Source: Motacilla alba alba (taxonomy: Eukaryota; Chordata; Aves; Passeriformes; Motacillidae). Taken from it: a DNA stretch of 64,000 nt. Shown piece after piece: positions 31,180 through 43,261 of this stretch; positions within the stretch are counted from its first letter, which is position 1; every line of letters begins with the position of its first letter. The position numbers and the translations under genes are program-made. The stretch covers positions 5,061,331 to 5,125,330 of the forward strand of contig NW_024037374.1 of assembly GCF_015832195.1 (NCBI RefSeq), written 5' to 3'. Below the pieces are notes generated by a model, which did not search any database, was not told the origin of the DNA, and saw only the letters and a list, made by a program, of their open reading frames with translations.

Positions 31180-32060
31180 CTGCTCATCAGCCCCTGGAGC
31201 ACTGGGGCTCTGGGCTTTCCTTCCTATGGGAGAGAACTGTCCTTCTCCTCCAGGGGCTCATGGCCTGAAATTGGGATCGTTCTCCAAATTTCTGTATATG
31301 CAAAGATTTTTCCCAGATGAAATCCAGACAGATCTGGGTGGCCAAGCCAGCCAGGAGTCACCTCTTATCTGCCTTTGAAACACCGGGACCATGTGCTTTT
31401 CTTTCTTATGGGAAAAAAGCACCTTTCACATTCAGGTCCCCATGGCAAATTTGGGAATCCGCCTCCAGAATTCCAAGGATATATCCCAGACAAAAGCTGC
31501 CAGGGGAGACAAATCTGGCTGGCCTTGGCTTCCTGAGGGCTGTTTCTCATCTGCCTTTGAAACACTGGGGCTCTGTGCTTTCCTAACGGAAAGAACTCTT
31601 CTTCCATTCCAGGCACCCACAACCAGAATTGAGATTCCACCTCCAAAAATCCCTATGTCCAAGGATAGCCCCCAGAAAAGGTGTCAGGAGAGACAGGTCT
31701 AACTGGTTTGGCCTATGGTGGCCACCTCTCATCTTCTTCCAAAAAACTTGGGCTGTGCACTTCTCTTTCCTCTGGAAAAAACCATCCATCTTGATCAGGT
31801 GCTCACGGCCAAACGTGGATTCCACCTCCAAAACTCCCTTCATCCAAGGATTGCTCCCAAGTGAAAGCTGCCAGGACAGACAGGTCTGGCTGCCCTTGGC
31901 CTCTTGGGGGCTGCCTCTCACCTGGTTTTGAAACACTGGGGCTCAGTGTTTTCCTTGCAATGGAAAAGAACCGTCCTTCTCATTAAGGTGTCCATAGTCA
32001 AAATTGAGCTTTCTCCTCCCAAATTCTGTATATCCAAGGATTTCCTGGGGATGAAAGCTT
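31180..32060 (-). repeat. 185-bp satellite array
   Basis: Mirror of 15690-16600, with five recognisable monomers. Confidence 0.85.
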
Positions 32061-34543
32061 TTTGGCCTTGTTTGTCCCCAGCTGTCATCACTGCCTCCAG
32101 CGTTCTGCTCTACCTGGAACCTGGGGACACTTTCTCAGAGGGACTTATTAAACTTCAAGGAACTTTGAAGTTTCAATCTGACTTGGAGTTCTTGAGAAGT
32201 TTTTTGACGACTCTCTCAGGGACTGAGTCTGATGTAAACAACACCAAAGTCCCAAGAGGCTCATTAAAATCCTTGTGCTGTTTTTGTGCTGATGAGCTTG
32301 GGCCAGGCTCCTGGCACAGAGGCAGCTCCTGGCTATCAAGCAGAGCTTCAAAAGGACATTTCTCCTGAGGAGCAGCTCCTCTCCCAGCCCAGCAGGGCTG
32401 AGGGCTCTGCCTGCAGGTACCTGAGAGCAGTGGAGAGGACAGAGGCTCAAAGCAGCTGCAAGGACAATTCTGAGATCATCAATGGAGAAATCTTCAGCAC
32501 TTCTGGCACAGTCAGTCCCTGGCTGCAGGGATCTCCTGAAGCTGACCCAGGACAGCACTGATGTGACTGTAAGGATGGCTCTGCTGCTGTTTCTGCTTTG
32601 GGGGAGGATGTGCTGCAGAGCGGGGCTGCCCTGGGCACCGTCAGAGGGACAGGGCAGGACGGCTCCTGCTGCCAGGGACGGCTGCAGGGGGTGAAGCTGG
32701 GGCTGCAGCCAGGGCTGCCCAGGGCTGTCCTGCAGAGCAGCTCCTGCAGCCCTCAGGGCTCTTGGCCAGCCCAGGGCATGTGCCACCTGCCAGGGGCAGC
32801 TCTCAGCCTGCCTGGCAGCTCCCCATGGACACTGCAGGGGAGCTGTGGGTGCAAGGAGTGACTCCTGCCAGGGCAGGTCCTGCTGCTGTGGAGAAGTTGC
32901 TGCATGCGCCAGGGCTGCTCAGAGCTCCAGCTCATTTCTGAGGGGACTTCTCAAGAACTTGTTCACGGCAGGAGTTTCCTGCTTGGGTCTCTGCTTTCCT
33001 GAATCTGTGCTCCCACTTTTCCCTGGCTCAGCTTGGTGGCAATGGAAACTCAGCTGTGCAGGGCAGGGCAGGGGCTGAGGCTCTTAGACCATCACCCTGA
33101 GGATTCCTGGGCACCTCAGCAAGTGCCTGCACCTGCCCAGCCTCCAGATCCATGCAGCATCACCTTTCCATGGTGCCCAGGCGGGGGGAGCTGTTCTTTA
33201 ATCCCTGCAGGGCCGAGCAGCTGCAGGGCAGAGCTGGCCCAGGGGCTGGGCTGGGCTCTGGCAGCTCTGGCAGGGAAGGAGCCGGGGGCCACAGGAGCAG
33301 CTGGGGCTGGGACAGCTCCAGCAGCAGAGCCGTGGGCAGGGAGGGAGGGAGGCAGTGCTGAGGGAAGCCCTGCTGCAGGGCGGATGTGGCACCTGCCGGC
33401 CCTGCCCTGCAGGGCAGACACTGCCCCGAGCAGCACAGCTCTTGTGTCCCCTCCCAGCCAGCACAGCCCTCAGCCCGGGGGCTCGGGGCCCTCAGTCCCT
33501 CCTGGGCCGGCAGAGCAGCTCCAGAGATGAAGGGCATCTCTCCAGCCATGTGCCCATTCCCTGCTGACCAGGGCCTGAGGGCCACTGTCCTGCCCTGGTG
33601 CTGCCTGGCAGGGGCTGGGCAGGGCTGGGCAGGGAAAGGCTTTTCCTCAGGCTTGGCTCTCTCTCCCCTTGCCTTGCCCAGGTGCTGCTGGCATTGCAGA
33701 GGGGCTCTCTGGAATGGCAGCTCCAGCTGCAGGGTCAGGCCCAGCCCTTGGGCTCCTCCTGTGCAGCTGGGCACAGCAATGGGGTGTCCCAGCTCCCTGT
33801 GCCCGGGGAGCTCTGGGCAGGGCAGCCTGGGGGGCTGGCAATGAGCCGACTCTCCTCAAGCAGTGCCATGGACAGGAGCCTTGGTGTGTTCCCGGGATGC
33901 CATCCAAGCTGTGAGCTGCCTCCAGGGGACACTGGGGGACAGGAGTGTCCTTAGCCAGAGTGGGGCTGAGACTCTGAGCCAGGCTGAGCCAGTTTGCTCT
34001 GCTGTGGGTCCCTGTGCTCTCAGCTGTGCCAGGCTGATTTCCAGGGGAACACAGGGACTCAGAAAAGGGCAGCCGGGAACAGATGGATTGACAGGGCAGC
34101 TGCCCTCCCCCTTCACTGAGTTACAGCCAAGGCTCTTGCATTGCACAGTTCTCTCTGATCTCCCTGGGCACAGCAGGAAACCCTCTCAAACTGCCTTTGG
34201 CCATCATGGCTCACTAGCCCTGGGACAGGAGGTGCTTCCCAGCTCCTTGGCCTCAGGAGCAGTTTCGGCTGATGGAATCCACCCGCAGGACTGGCCCCTG
34301 TCCCCATTCCCATGACCCCATTGCTGCAGAGCAGAGCTGACCCCTCAGTGTCCGTGGGCAGAGCCCCTGCTCATCACAGCAACGGGGCCAGATCCCAGCA
34401 GAGCTCCAGGCACGGGGCTGAAAGAAGGGCTCAGAGAGAAGGAAAATTGGGTGGCACAGAGTGGCAGGGGCAGGGCTGGAGGAAAGGGCTTGGACATTGC
34501 TCAGGAAAGTCTCCCCTGACTTGTCACTGTGTCTTTCTTAAAC
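32061..34543. other. Sequence upstream of receptor gene 2
   Basis: The dispersed repeat (32061-32280) is followed by GC-rich sequence, the mirror of 13223-15690. It probably includes the promoter and 5' intron of the receptor. No start site can be placed. Confidence 0.55.
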
Positions 34544-34545
34544 AG
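34528..34545 (+). promoter_or_regulatory. Splice acceptor upstream of receptor gene 2
   Basis: The tract CTGTGTCTTTCTTAAACAG ends at 34545, 23 bases before the ATG, matching the acceptor of the other copies. Confidence 0.62.
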
Positions 34546-34568
34546 CTCCCCGTGGCCAGAGACAGCAA

Positions 34569-35501
34569 ATGTCCAACAGCAGCTCCATCAGCCACTTCCT
34601 CCTGCTGCCATTGGCAGACACGCGGCAGCTGCAGCTCCTGCACTTCTGCCTCTTCCTCGGCATCTCCCTGGCTGCCCTCCTGGGCAACGGCCTCATCATC
34701 AGCGCCGTAGCCTGCGGCCACCACCTGCACACGCCCATGTTCTTCTTCCTGCTCAACCTGGCCCTCACTGACCTGGGCTCCATCTGCACCACTGTCCCCA
34801 AAGCCATGCACAATTCCCTCTGGGACACCAGCACCATCTCCTACTCAGGATGTGCTGTTCAGCTATTTATGCTTGTCTTCTTCCTTGGATCAGAGCTTGC
34901 CCTCCTGACCATCATGTGCTACGACCGCTACGTGTCCATCTGCAAACCCCTGCACTACGGGACCCTCCTGGGCAGCAGAGCTTGTGCCCACATGGCAGCA
35001 GCTGCCTGGGCCAGTGGCTTTCTCAATGCTCTCATGCACACGGCCAATACATTTTCCCTGCCCCTGTGCCATGGCAATGCCCTGGGCCAGTTCTTCTGTG
35101 AAATCCCACAGGTCCTCAAGCTCTCCTGCTCACACTCCAGCCTCAGAAAATTGGGGCTTCTTGCTGTTAGCATCTGTTTAGCTTTTGGCTGTTTTGTGTT
35201 CATTGTTTTCTCCTATGTGCAGATCTTAAGGGCCGTGCTGAGGATCCCCTCTGAGCAGGGACGGCACAAAGCCTTTTCCACCTGCCTCCCTCACCTGGCC
35301 GTGGTCTCCCTGTTCCTCAGCACTGCAGCATTTGCTTACCTGAAGCCCCCCTCCATCTCCTCCCCATCCCTGGATCTGGCAGTGTCAGTTCTGTACTCGG
35401 TGGTGCCTCCAGCCCTGAACCCCTTCATCTACAGCCTGAGGAACCAGGAGCTCAAGGCTGCAGTGGGGAGACTGATGACTGAATGCTTTCAGAAACACTA
35501 A
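34569..35501 (+). CDS. Olfactory receptor 2, OR14-like (gamma-c)
   Basis: An intact 310-residue receptor from the inverted unit. It keeps every family motif seen in receptor 1, including MCYDRYVSIC (116-125) and the helix-7 NPxIYSLRN block. Compared with receptor 1 it differs at residues 14, 88, 115, 168, 220, 272, 286, 295 and 310. Most changes are conservative and spread out, as expected for a recent duplicate. Q168H lies in extracellular loop 2, near the odorant entry. It reads in the opposite direction to receptors 1 and 3. There is no sign of pseudogene formation. Ligand and expression cannot be inferred. Confidence 0.95.
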   Translation: MSNSSSISHFLLLPLADTRQLQLLHFCLFLGISLAALLGNGLIISAVACGHHLHTPMFFFLLNLALTDLGSICTTVPKAMHNSLWDTSTISYSGCAVQLFMLVFFLGSELALLTIMCYDRYVSICKPLHYGTLLGSRACAHMAAAAWASGFLNALMHTANTFSLPLCHGNALGQFFCEIPQVLKLSCSHSSLRKLGLLAVSICLAFGCFVFIVFSYVQILRAVLRIPSEQGRHKAFSTCLPHLAVVSLFLSTAAFAYLKPPSISSPSLDLAVSVLYSVVPPALNPFIYSLRNQELKAAVGRLMTECFQKH

Positions 35502-35531
35502 ACTGGTTTCCAATTTCTCCATAGCTCTTGC

Positions 35532-35537
35532 AATAAA
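35532..35537 (+). terminator. Polyadenylation signal AATAAA of receptor gene 2
   Basis: It lies 31 bases after the stop, at the same spacing as in the other copies. Confidence 0.6.
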
Positions 35538-35559
35538 AGTCATCTTTGATAGTACTTGT

Positions 35560-37084
35560 TGGTTTTCATTTTGGAGGTTCTTTTTCATTGTTTTGCTTTT
35601 TTAATATTGTCCACAATGCAAGGGCATTTTTTGTGCCATTTGTCATTTTGTTTCTCTCCAACTTTCCTGTGACCCACAGACTGTGTCAATGAGGAGCTGT
35701 GCCCTTGGTGGCTTTAAATGAAATAAAGGATCTCCCTGCAAAGTTTTCAGCAGAGATGCCCCTCTTGTTCCCTTCTCTGGAGCTGCAGCAGCAATGTCTG
35801 TGTGCAGAGCTGGGGCAGATCAGTGCTGGCACAGCAGCTGTGCCCAGCAGCAGCAGCACTTGGTGCTGCCAGTGCTGCTCCCGTGGCTCTGCCCCGCTGC
35901 CCTGGTGGCCCTGGTGTTGCTGTAGGGCCTGAGTGCTCTTGGGGCTGGGCACAGTGCTGGGGGTGGCAGTGCCGGGGCTGCAGCAGGGACAGGCCATGGG
36001 CACTGCTGGGGCAGCGCTGACGCCTCAGGCCAGGCCTGGGGGCTCCAGGCTCCTTGCCCAGGCTCTCTCAAGAACACGCCCAGGCCAAGGCTCAGCACAG
36101 AAAAGCCCCGTGAGCAGCCCCAGGGTGGCCGTGGGCAGGCTGGGGGCAAACAGCATGGCTGGGGCTCTGCAAGGGCCCTGGGGCAGATGGGAAGGAGCAG
36201 CAGAGCAGGGGCTGATCCATCCCCAGTGCGCTGGACAGCCCAGGGCAGCGTCCCAGAGCGTCCTCATGGAGCTGCCAACAACATCCCCTCTCTGCAGCCC
36301 TGGCCTCTCCCCCAGCTCCCAGAGGTGCTGCATCCTTGCAGGCACAGGCACGGCAGCACTGGCTCAGGAGCCCCTGTTTGCATTGCACACAGCAGGCGGG
36401 AGCACCCCCATGCTGTTGCTGTCGGGACATGAACCTGAGGGAGGACAAATGCCATCAGCCCCTGGGGCCAGGAAGGGCTGGGGGACACCAGGGAAACCAT
36501 TCAGCTTTGTCCTGGCCTCTGCAGTCAGCCAGAAAGTTTGTTCCCATGAGCTGGGAGTTTCCTGTCCCACTGCAGACGCTGTTGCTCAGAGCCAGGGCTG
36601 CCTGGCAGCCACCCCCAAACAGCCCCGAGGATTTCCTTGGCTTCACCTTTGCTTTCATTCCTCTTCCCTGATCCAGATTTCTTCCTATTGCCCAGCCCTG
36701 TCCCCTCCCCTGCAAACAGCCCATCCCTGTTTGCCCTTTCCTCTCTGGCCCCACTCCCCATTGCAGTTCCTGGCTTGGCACCATGGGAACGTCCCTTGGG
36801 GAGCAGGATCATCCTACAAGTGCTGCAGGAATTGTCTGCAGGCTCCTGCAGTGCCTCGTGCTGCTCCCTTGCCAGAGGCACCACAGGCCAGGGGGCACAT
36901 CTGGGCTGCTGTGTCTGCCTGTGGGGCTCCCTGTTCTGGGCAATGAGGAGGGGCTGCAGAGGCTCTGCAGGACTGACAGGATGGGCTTTGGGGCTGGCAG
37001 GAGCAGCTGAGGGACCTGGGCTGCTGGAGCTTCTGAAGAGGAGGCCCAGGGCTCATCCTGCCACTGCTCCAAGGGTGGTTCCAG
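35560..37084. other. GC-rich stretch downstream of receptor gene 2
   Basis: Mirror of 10691-12190. The site of the unit 4 solo LTR is empty here (about 36286). A frame of 337 codons (35933-36946) is not kept in the sister copies and is rejected. Confidence 0.6.
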
Positions 37085-37390
37085 AGAGTCACAGAATCAG
37101 CAAGGCTGGAAAAGCCCTTGGAGATCATCAAGTCCAACCTGTGCCGTGACACCACCTTGTCTCCCTGAGCCTCCTCTTCTCCAGGATAAACATCCCCAGC
37201 TCCCTCAGCCACTCCTCACAGCACTTGTGTTCCAGACCCCTCACCAGCCTTGTTGCCCTTCTCTGGACACGCTCCAGCCCCTCCATGGCCTTCCTAAATT
37301 GATGTGCCCAGAACTATCTCGACACAGCACTCAAGGTGCAGTCCAAGCAGTGCCACGTAGAGGGGAAGAATCACTGCCTGGGTCGTGCTC
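37085..37390 (-). mobile_element. CR1 fragment, 3' region
   Basis: Mirror of 10385-10690, with the same truncation point. Confidence 0.88.
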
Positions 37391-38144
37391 GCCACACAAT
37401 TCCTCATCCATAGGAATTCCAGGAGTTAGACGAGGGAAATGGTGGAGAGGTGTCGGGCACAAAGTGTTATTGGTTTTCAGCCATGAAGGGTCTTGATTTT
37501 CATATCTATTCAGAGTGCTTTAGGAGGTGAGCTTGGCTGTGGCCCAGCTCCATCCTCCTGCGGGGCTCAGGGCCTGTTCCTGGCCATGGCCAGCCCTGGC
37601 TGCCTCTCTGCTGGCCCAGAGGCCGGCAGAGCCCGGGGCAGGGCTGTCTGTGCAGCCCCACAGGTGCCAGGGGCTCTGCAGGAGCTGGCAGAGGCTGCCC
37701 AGCAGGGAGGCCACGGGGCACAGAGCCCCAAGGCTGCTGTGGGCACCACGGCACAGGGGCCGTTCCCAGCCGCAATGCTCCTGGCCTGGGCTGGGCCTGC
37801 CCAGGGGCTGGGGCACCATGGCTGGGCCAGCACAGGGCCACAAAGGGGCCACGCAGCCGCTGCCGGGGCTGGCAGCAAGGCCGGGCACTCACAAGCAATT
37901 GCTGAGCATGGCCTGCGCTGGGCAGGGCTGACTGTGCCAAAGGCAGAGCTCAGCTGCCCTTGGTGGCTGCAGGAGCAGTCAAGAGCCCAAAGAGCCTCCA
38001 TGGCTGTGCTGGAGACCAAGGCTGGAGGAGGGAAAGGCAGGGCTGGTGTGGGATGGGGAGCGGGATTTAATTCCAGCAGACACTGATGTGAGGCTTAGGA
38101 AGACTTGAAGAGAAGTGAAGCTTCACAAACCTCAAAGGGCGGGA
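37391..38144. other. GC-rich non-coding stretch
   Basis: Mirror of 9619-10384; nothing recognisable. Confidence 0.6.
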
Positions 38145-39085
38145 TGTTACCAGATTGTTACAGATATGTCAAAATTCATAGTGTGATAAATTAGTAATAT
38201 GCAGTTAATATGCTGAATGTAATGTCACTATAAGTACAGTAATTATAAATATACTAAAATATAGCTCTTTCTTAGATCTGTTAAAAGAATATTACGAGTT
38301 TGCAACTCTAAATAAAAACTGCTGAAGGAAACATGCCCAGGCTAGTTACCAAAGCTAAAGAATGGAGTTTACATAGTAGCTCTCAGGGCTTGGGAAGCCA
38401 GTTGTCTTACACATACCACACGTAGTTTTGCCACATTTACATGTGAAGAAGAGGAAGGCAACCCAGAAATTGGGAAATCTTAAATAAGTCAGGAATAAGC
38501 TATCAGCGGCACACCTGGCCACAGATAGCTGGAGAGATAGCATATTTTATGATAATTCACTTAGTCTATAGTCTGTTTTGGGGAAATCCGTTAACATGTA
38601 AAGTACTACCTGTAAAAGACTGTTTAACTTGTGTATCTTCCCGAACACTGGTTTGTGTATTGTAAACGTGCTCCTTAAGGACTCGTCTAGCAGAAGACAG
38701 GAAACCTATGAATTATTCCCAAGATGTCGAGAACTGGACTGTCTTCTATCTCATAGTATTATCCCTGGACCAGAGAAGCTTTGGAAACTCACTTGATTAT
38801 GAGAAGGAAAAAGGACATCCTTGCCTCCAGCTAGAAAAAGAGTATAAAAACTGGGCTCGGACATGGCCATGGTGTGCCACTACCTCTCTGATGCGACAGC
38901 GGCTCAGAGCTGCGTACGTGTGTCACCCAGAGCCAAAGTCCCCGGCTTGACTCTGTCCGTTTCACTTCGTGGCTGGCTTAAATTGTGAATTTGAATGCAA
39001 AATAAATTTTATACTTTGATATTTTACAGTAATTTGACTCTCGCAAATTATTGATCCGGCGTAATTGGCAATTACATTTATAACA
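38145..39085 (+). mobile_element. 5' LTR of the class I provirus (941 bp), unit 2 copy
   Basis: Ends are TGTTACCAG and TTATAACA. A TATAAAAA box lies near 38844 and AATAAA at 39000-39005. It has the same structure as 8693-9618. The primer site TGGTGACTGCCGCCGTGG follows at 39088-39105. Confidence 0.86.
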
Positions 39086-39087
39086 AA

Positions 39088-39105
39088 TGGTGACTGCCGC
39101 CGTGG
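39088..39105 (+). other. Primer binding site of the class I provirus, unit 2 copy
   Basis: Identical to the site at 8673-8690; tRNA not assigned. Confidence 0.65.
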
Positions 39106-39840
39106 TCTAATTCGGCTCTTTAGAGAAGCTCCGTCCCAGCGGGGAGGTGCCCCGCCAAGCCCGAGCACTTGGCGGTCCCGCTGGATTGGGGGGCCTCTAA
39201 AAGACCAATTAGATCCAGAACACTAAAAAAAAAACCCGAAAACCACGATTTAGGGATAGGACGGGCCCATTGTAAGGGCTCTCAGAACCTTAGAGAATAC
39301 GTCTGCAAAACCGCTGATAGTTTTTTTCACTTGTAAAAAGGTCTACGTGCACGAAGAAGTCCACGTGGGAACAGGAATCGTAAGTATCGCGTGGCTGAGT
39401 GAGGGTGACTGAGCGTGGGTGTGTGAGACGTGATATTATCACAGAGAGGGTGCGGTTCCGCCAACCGCATTTCCCCTCTCCCAGGAGGGAAGTGGTCGGG
39501 CAAAGGGGAAGTGACTGAAAAACACACACACGTCAACTCTGGGACATGGGTGGGGGTCCGGGAGATTGGTCACGGGAGGGCTCGGGAAGGCTAATCCTCA
39601 GGACGGAGGAGATAGAAGCACAGCACACCCGAACCCTAGGGCTTAACAGTGAAGCTCACAGTAAGTATAAAAATCTGAGAGCCTAAGCGCTGGTGAGGAA
39701 ACCCTTATAGAGCGATTCACTATAAGATCAGTAACACCAGTGGGGATAGGGAACCAAGTAAAATTAAAGAGTCCTCAAGCGGAAGAAGAGTTTGGAGAAG
39801 AGGATCAAAAAGAAAGCAAGTCCTAATAGGCGGCATAAGT
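39106..39840 (+). other. Untranslated leader of the class I provirus
   Basis: No gene. Mirror of 7940-8672. Confidence 0.65.
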
Positions 39841-40566
39841 ATGGGACTAAGAAAAAGTAAGGAGGTGGATAAAAATCAGGAAAAGCCTGAAGAGGAGCAA
39901 CCTGAGTTAGAAATCCCCGTTAACAGTCCTTTGGGATGGATGCTAGAAAGGTGGGGTGACAGCTACGATAGGAGGAGGAAATCTAAGAGAAAGATGATCC
40001 ATTATTTTGTAAAGGTGTGGGGAGGGAAGGAAATAAGGAGAAAGATGATTTGGCCAGTATTCGGGACCTTTGAGAAAAGAGTCTGCCCAGCTCTGTGTGC
40101 GTATGTGCACGATTTAAGGGCTCCAAATGATAAGGAAGAAGAATATGCTCAGTTATGGGAGCAGGCCACGGTGGGGTTATATCCCATTGGAGTTTAAAAA
40201 GGGAACACGGCCAAAAAGGAGGAATGGGAACCTTTAGAAAACCTCCCGCCTCCATACCCGCCGGCTCAGGCGTCTGCACCACCCCCTCTGGAAAATCTGC
40301 AGATGCCTGAGTCAGCTCAGACGGCTGCACCGGCGGAACCTGAAGGCTCTATAATAATGGACCAAGCCTCAGGCACACAACAAACACATAGCCTACCTCA
40401 AACCATCACAGAAGAAACACAAGTAGTACCTACAGGGGGGGCAGGCTCACCACCAGCAAGCCGGACATGGGGAAAAAGAAGGTACACACAGAAGATAGCG
40501 GGGAGGAAGGGGAAACGTCTAGGCTATTCCCACTTCGAGACGTTCCCACTGCCCCTGGAGTTCTAG
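39841..40566 (+). pseudogene. gag: Class I (gamma-like) Gag head, broken, unit 2 copy
   Basis: It starts MGLRKS and is open for 118 codons through the matrix-like region to a TAA at 40195-40197, where the unit 1 copy has a tyrosine codon. After the stop the same frame continues through the PPPYP late-domain motif to 40566. The two stops of the unit 1 copy are absent here. Capsid and everything after it are missing. Matrix-like Gag heads without capsid cannot form particles, so this is a remnant. Confidence 0.8.
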
Positions 40567-40584
40567 GATACGTAAACGGTTCCA

Positions 40585-40710
40585 TGGGGCTCTGCTGTGT
40601 CACAATGGCCCCTTGGTTCCTTGTGGCTTCCACAAGGGTCTCCTTGGTTCCACAGTGTGACAATGGAGCCTTGGTTACATGAAGCCCTGCAGTGTCACAA
40701 TGGACATTTG
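40585..40710 (+). repeat. 37/38-bp minisatellite, short stretch
   Basis: Mirror of 7076-7215. Confidence 0.75.
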
Positions 40711-40711
40711 C

Positions 40712-41108
40712 AGGGCTGGAACTCCTCTGCTCTGGAGCCAGGCTGAGAGAGCTGGAGCTGTTCAGCCTGGGCACCAGAAGGCTCCAGGGAGACATCAGAG
40801 CCCATTCCAGCCCCTAAAGGGGCTTTGAGAGAGCTGGAGAGGGACTTTGGACAAAGGCCTGGAGGGACAGGACAAGGGGGAATGGCCATGAGGTGAAGGA
40901 GGGCAGGTTTAAATGGGATATTGGGAAGAAATTCTTCCCAGTGAGGGTGCTGAGGCCTTGGCACAGGTTACCCAGGCAGGCTGCAGACTCCCCACCTCTG
41001 GAGGTGTTCAAGGCCAGGTTGGATGGTGCAGTCTGGTCCAGTGGAAGGCGTCCCTGCCCATGGAAATGGGATAATCTTTAGGATTCCAACCCAAGCCATT
41101 CTATGACC
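40712..41108 (+). mobile_element. CR1 retroposon, 3' end fragment
   Basis: Sense-strand CR1 tail from GGCTGAGAGAGCTGGAGCTG to the ATTCTATGA end. Mirror of 6677-7075. Confidence 0.9.
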
Positions 41109-41994
41109 CTAGATTTGCCCCTCCCTGCCCTCATGCAGCAGCAGAAGGTTGTCATGTTCCTTTTGCAGCCATTTACTGCAAACACAGTGCCTGAATTAAC
41201 TTTGCTCTGGATGTTGCCTGCAGCCTCCATCAGCTCCAGCTGAGCTTTGGCTTTCCTAAACACATGAACACATGCTCAGGTCAGATTTCTGAATTCCTCC
41301 AGGAGATGCTCAGCACAGGCTGCCTCTGCCCACTCAGTGATAGCCCCTCTCCCCAGGCCAGCACAGCAGCCCTGGGCAGGGGACAGAGAGGCCTGGCCAG
41401 AGCTGGTGCCTGCAGCAGCAGCTTCCTCTGCATTCCTTCCTGCAGGCCCAGAAACGCTCCCTTGCTCTTCTCCCTGGACATCCCTTTCCCTGGCTGAGCG
41501 TGTCCTGGCCATGGCCGGGCTGGCTTGTCCTGCTGCCCCAGCTCCTGCTCCCCACAGGGCCCTGAGCTGGCTCTGCTGCTCGGGACACAACAGGATCTGC
41601 TGCTGGCTGTGGCCGGGGCTGCAGGGAAGCAGCAGCTCCAGGGGGAAGGTTGCAGAAAGGCTCTGAGCACTGATGCTGACAGGGGCACCCCAGGGTCTGC
41701 AAGTTCTTTGTGTGGGAGCTGAGCTTGTGATCCCTTGAGCTGCATTCTTTCTTGTGTTTGCTTATACAGGTGACCTGGATCCATTGCTAGACAAGGTGTT
41801 TTGTGTCAGATAACACTGGTAGAGGGAGAAGAATAATAATTTTTTAGCCAAAAATAATATTTCATGTATAATACACAACAAGGAAAGAAAGACACCTATG
41901 ATCAGAAGAGCATTTGAGTTTTTCAGAGGATGAGAGACTCACTGATGTTCCAGTGGTGAACTCTGTCCATATACTTTCCTCAGGACTTCATTGA
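41109..41994. other. Flank of unit 2 and block C
   Basis: 41109-41187 ends the mirror match with unit 1. From about 41690 to 41990 the sequence matches 53960-54340 in reverse complement (block C), for example GCAAGTTCTTTGTGTGGGAG. No gene is present. Confidence 0.55.
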
Positions 41995-43261
41995 GATGAG
42001 AGTTGACCACCAGAGGCCAAGGCCAGCCAGAGCTCTCTGTCCTGGCAGCTTTTGTCTGGGAGAACCCTTGCATATAGGGAATTTTTCAGGGGGAGTATCA
42101 GTTTTGGCCATGGGCACCTGGAAAGAGGGATGGTTCTTTTCCATAGGAAGGAAAGCACAGAGCCCCAGCTCTCCAGAGACTGATGAGAGGCAGTCCTCAA
42201 CATTCCAAGATCAGCTGGACCTAACAGGTGGACCCTGGGAAGCAAAACCAGCCAGAGCTGTTCCACGAGGCTTGGCTCCATGAGGCCCTGCAGTGTCACA
42301 ATGTTCCCCTTGCTTCTGAAGTGTCACAATGGCCCCGTGCTTCCATGAGGCCCTGCAGGGTCACAATGGCCCTTTGGTTCCCTGGGGCCCCACGGTGTCA
42401 CAATGGTCTCCATGATTCCAAGGGGCCTTGCAATTCCACAATGCTCTCCATGGATCCACGGTGCCCTGCAGGATCACAACGGCCCTTGGGTTCCACGAGG
42501 CCCTGCAATGCAACAATGGCCTCTTGGTTCCACCAAGCCCTGCTGCTTCACACTGGCCCCTTGGGACCATGCGGCCCAGCAGTGCCACAGAGATGTCCCT
42601 GGCGCCACGAGGTCCCACAGTGTCACAATGACCCCACAGTTCCATGGGGCCCTGAAGTGTCACCATGGTCTCCATGGCTCCACGAGGTCCCACAGAGTCA
42701 CAATGGTCCCTTGGATCCATGAGTTCCCACAGAGTCACAACTGTCCCTTGGATCCATGAGTTCCCACAGAGTCACAGTGGTCTCCAGAGGAAGGAAACAA
42801 CCGAGCCCCAGTGTTCCAGGGGCAGATGAGCAACAGCCACCAGAGGCCAAGGGCAGCCAGATCAGACAGTGCTGGCAGATTTTGTCTGGGAGCAATCTCC
42901 AGATATTTGGGATTTTAGAGGCAGAATACCCATTTTGGAAAGTAACGCCTGGAGGAGAAGGACCATTCTTTTCCATAGGAAGGAAAGCAAGGAGCAACGG
43001 TGTTTCAGGGCCAGATGAAAGGCGGCCATCAGAGGCCAAGGCCAGCCTGAACTCTGTCCTGGTAGCTTTTGTCTGAAAGCAGCCCTTGGATATAGGGAAT
43101 TTTGCAGGTGGAATCCCAATTCTGGCCATTCCTGTGTAGATAAGAAGGACAGTTCTTTTCCACAGGAAGGAAAGCACAGAGTCCAAGTGTTTGAAAGGCA
43201 GAAGAGGATCTCAAGAGGTGGCTCCTGGGAGGCGAAGACTGCTAGATCTGTTTGTCCTGGC
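41995..43261 (+). repeat. Alternating 185-bp and 37/38-bp arrays
   Basis: 185-bp monomers 41995-42280, minisatellite 42285-42780, 185-bp monomers 42780-43261. The first two parts match 53690-53955 and the neighbouring minisatellite in reverse orientation. Confidence 0.85.

Larger units (their letters stand above)
24217..41187 (-). repeat. Duplication unit 2 (inverted orientation), most complete copy
   Basis: Reading right to left it has the same order as unit 1 and continues through the whole of segment B to an LTR end. It pairs with unit 1 (27135-41187 against 6597-21390) and with unit 3 (24217-32055 against 43262-51910). In B the coordinate sum with unit 3 is 76124. About 700 bp corresponding to 17157-17870 of unit 1 are missing near 30624. 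Confidence 0.85.

Noticed and set aside
35933..36946. Open frame of 337 codons on the plus strand
   Set aside because: CAGCC-rich composition opens most frames here. The frame is split in the sister units (10817-11653 and 57535-58071 regions), and there is no recognisable domain.
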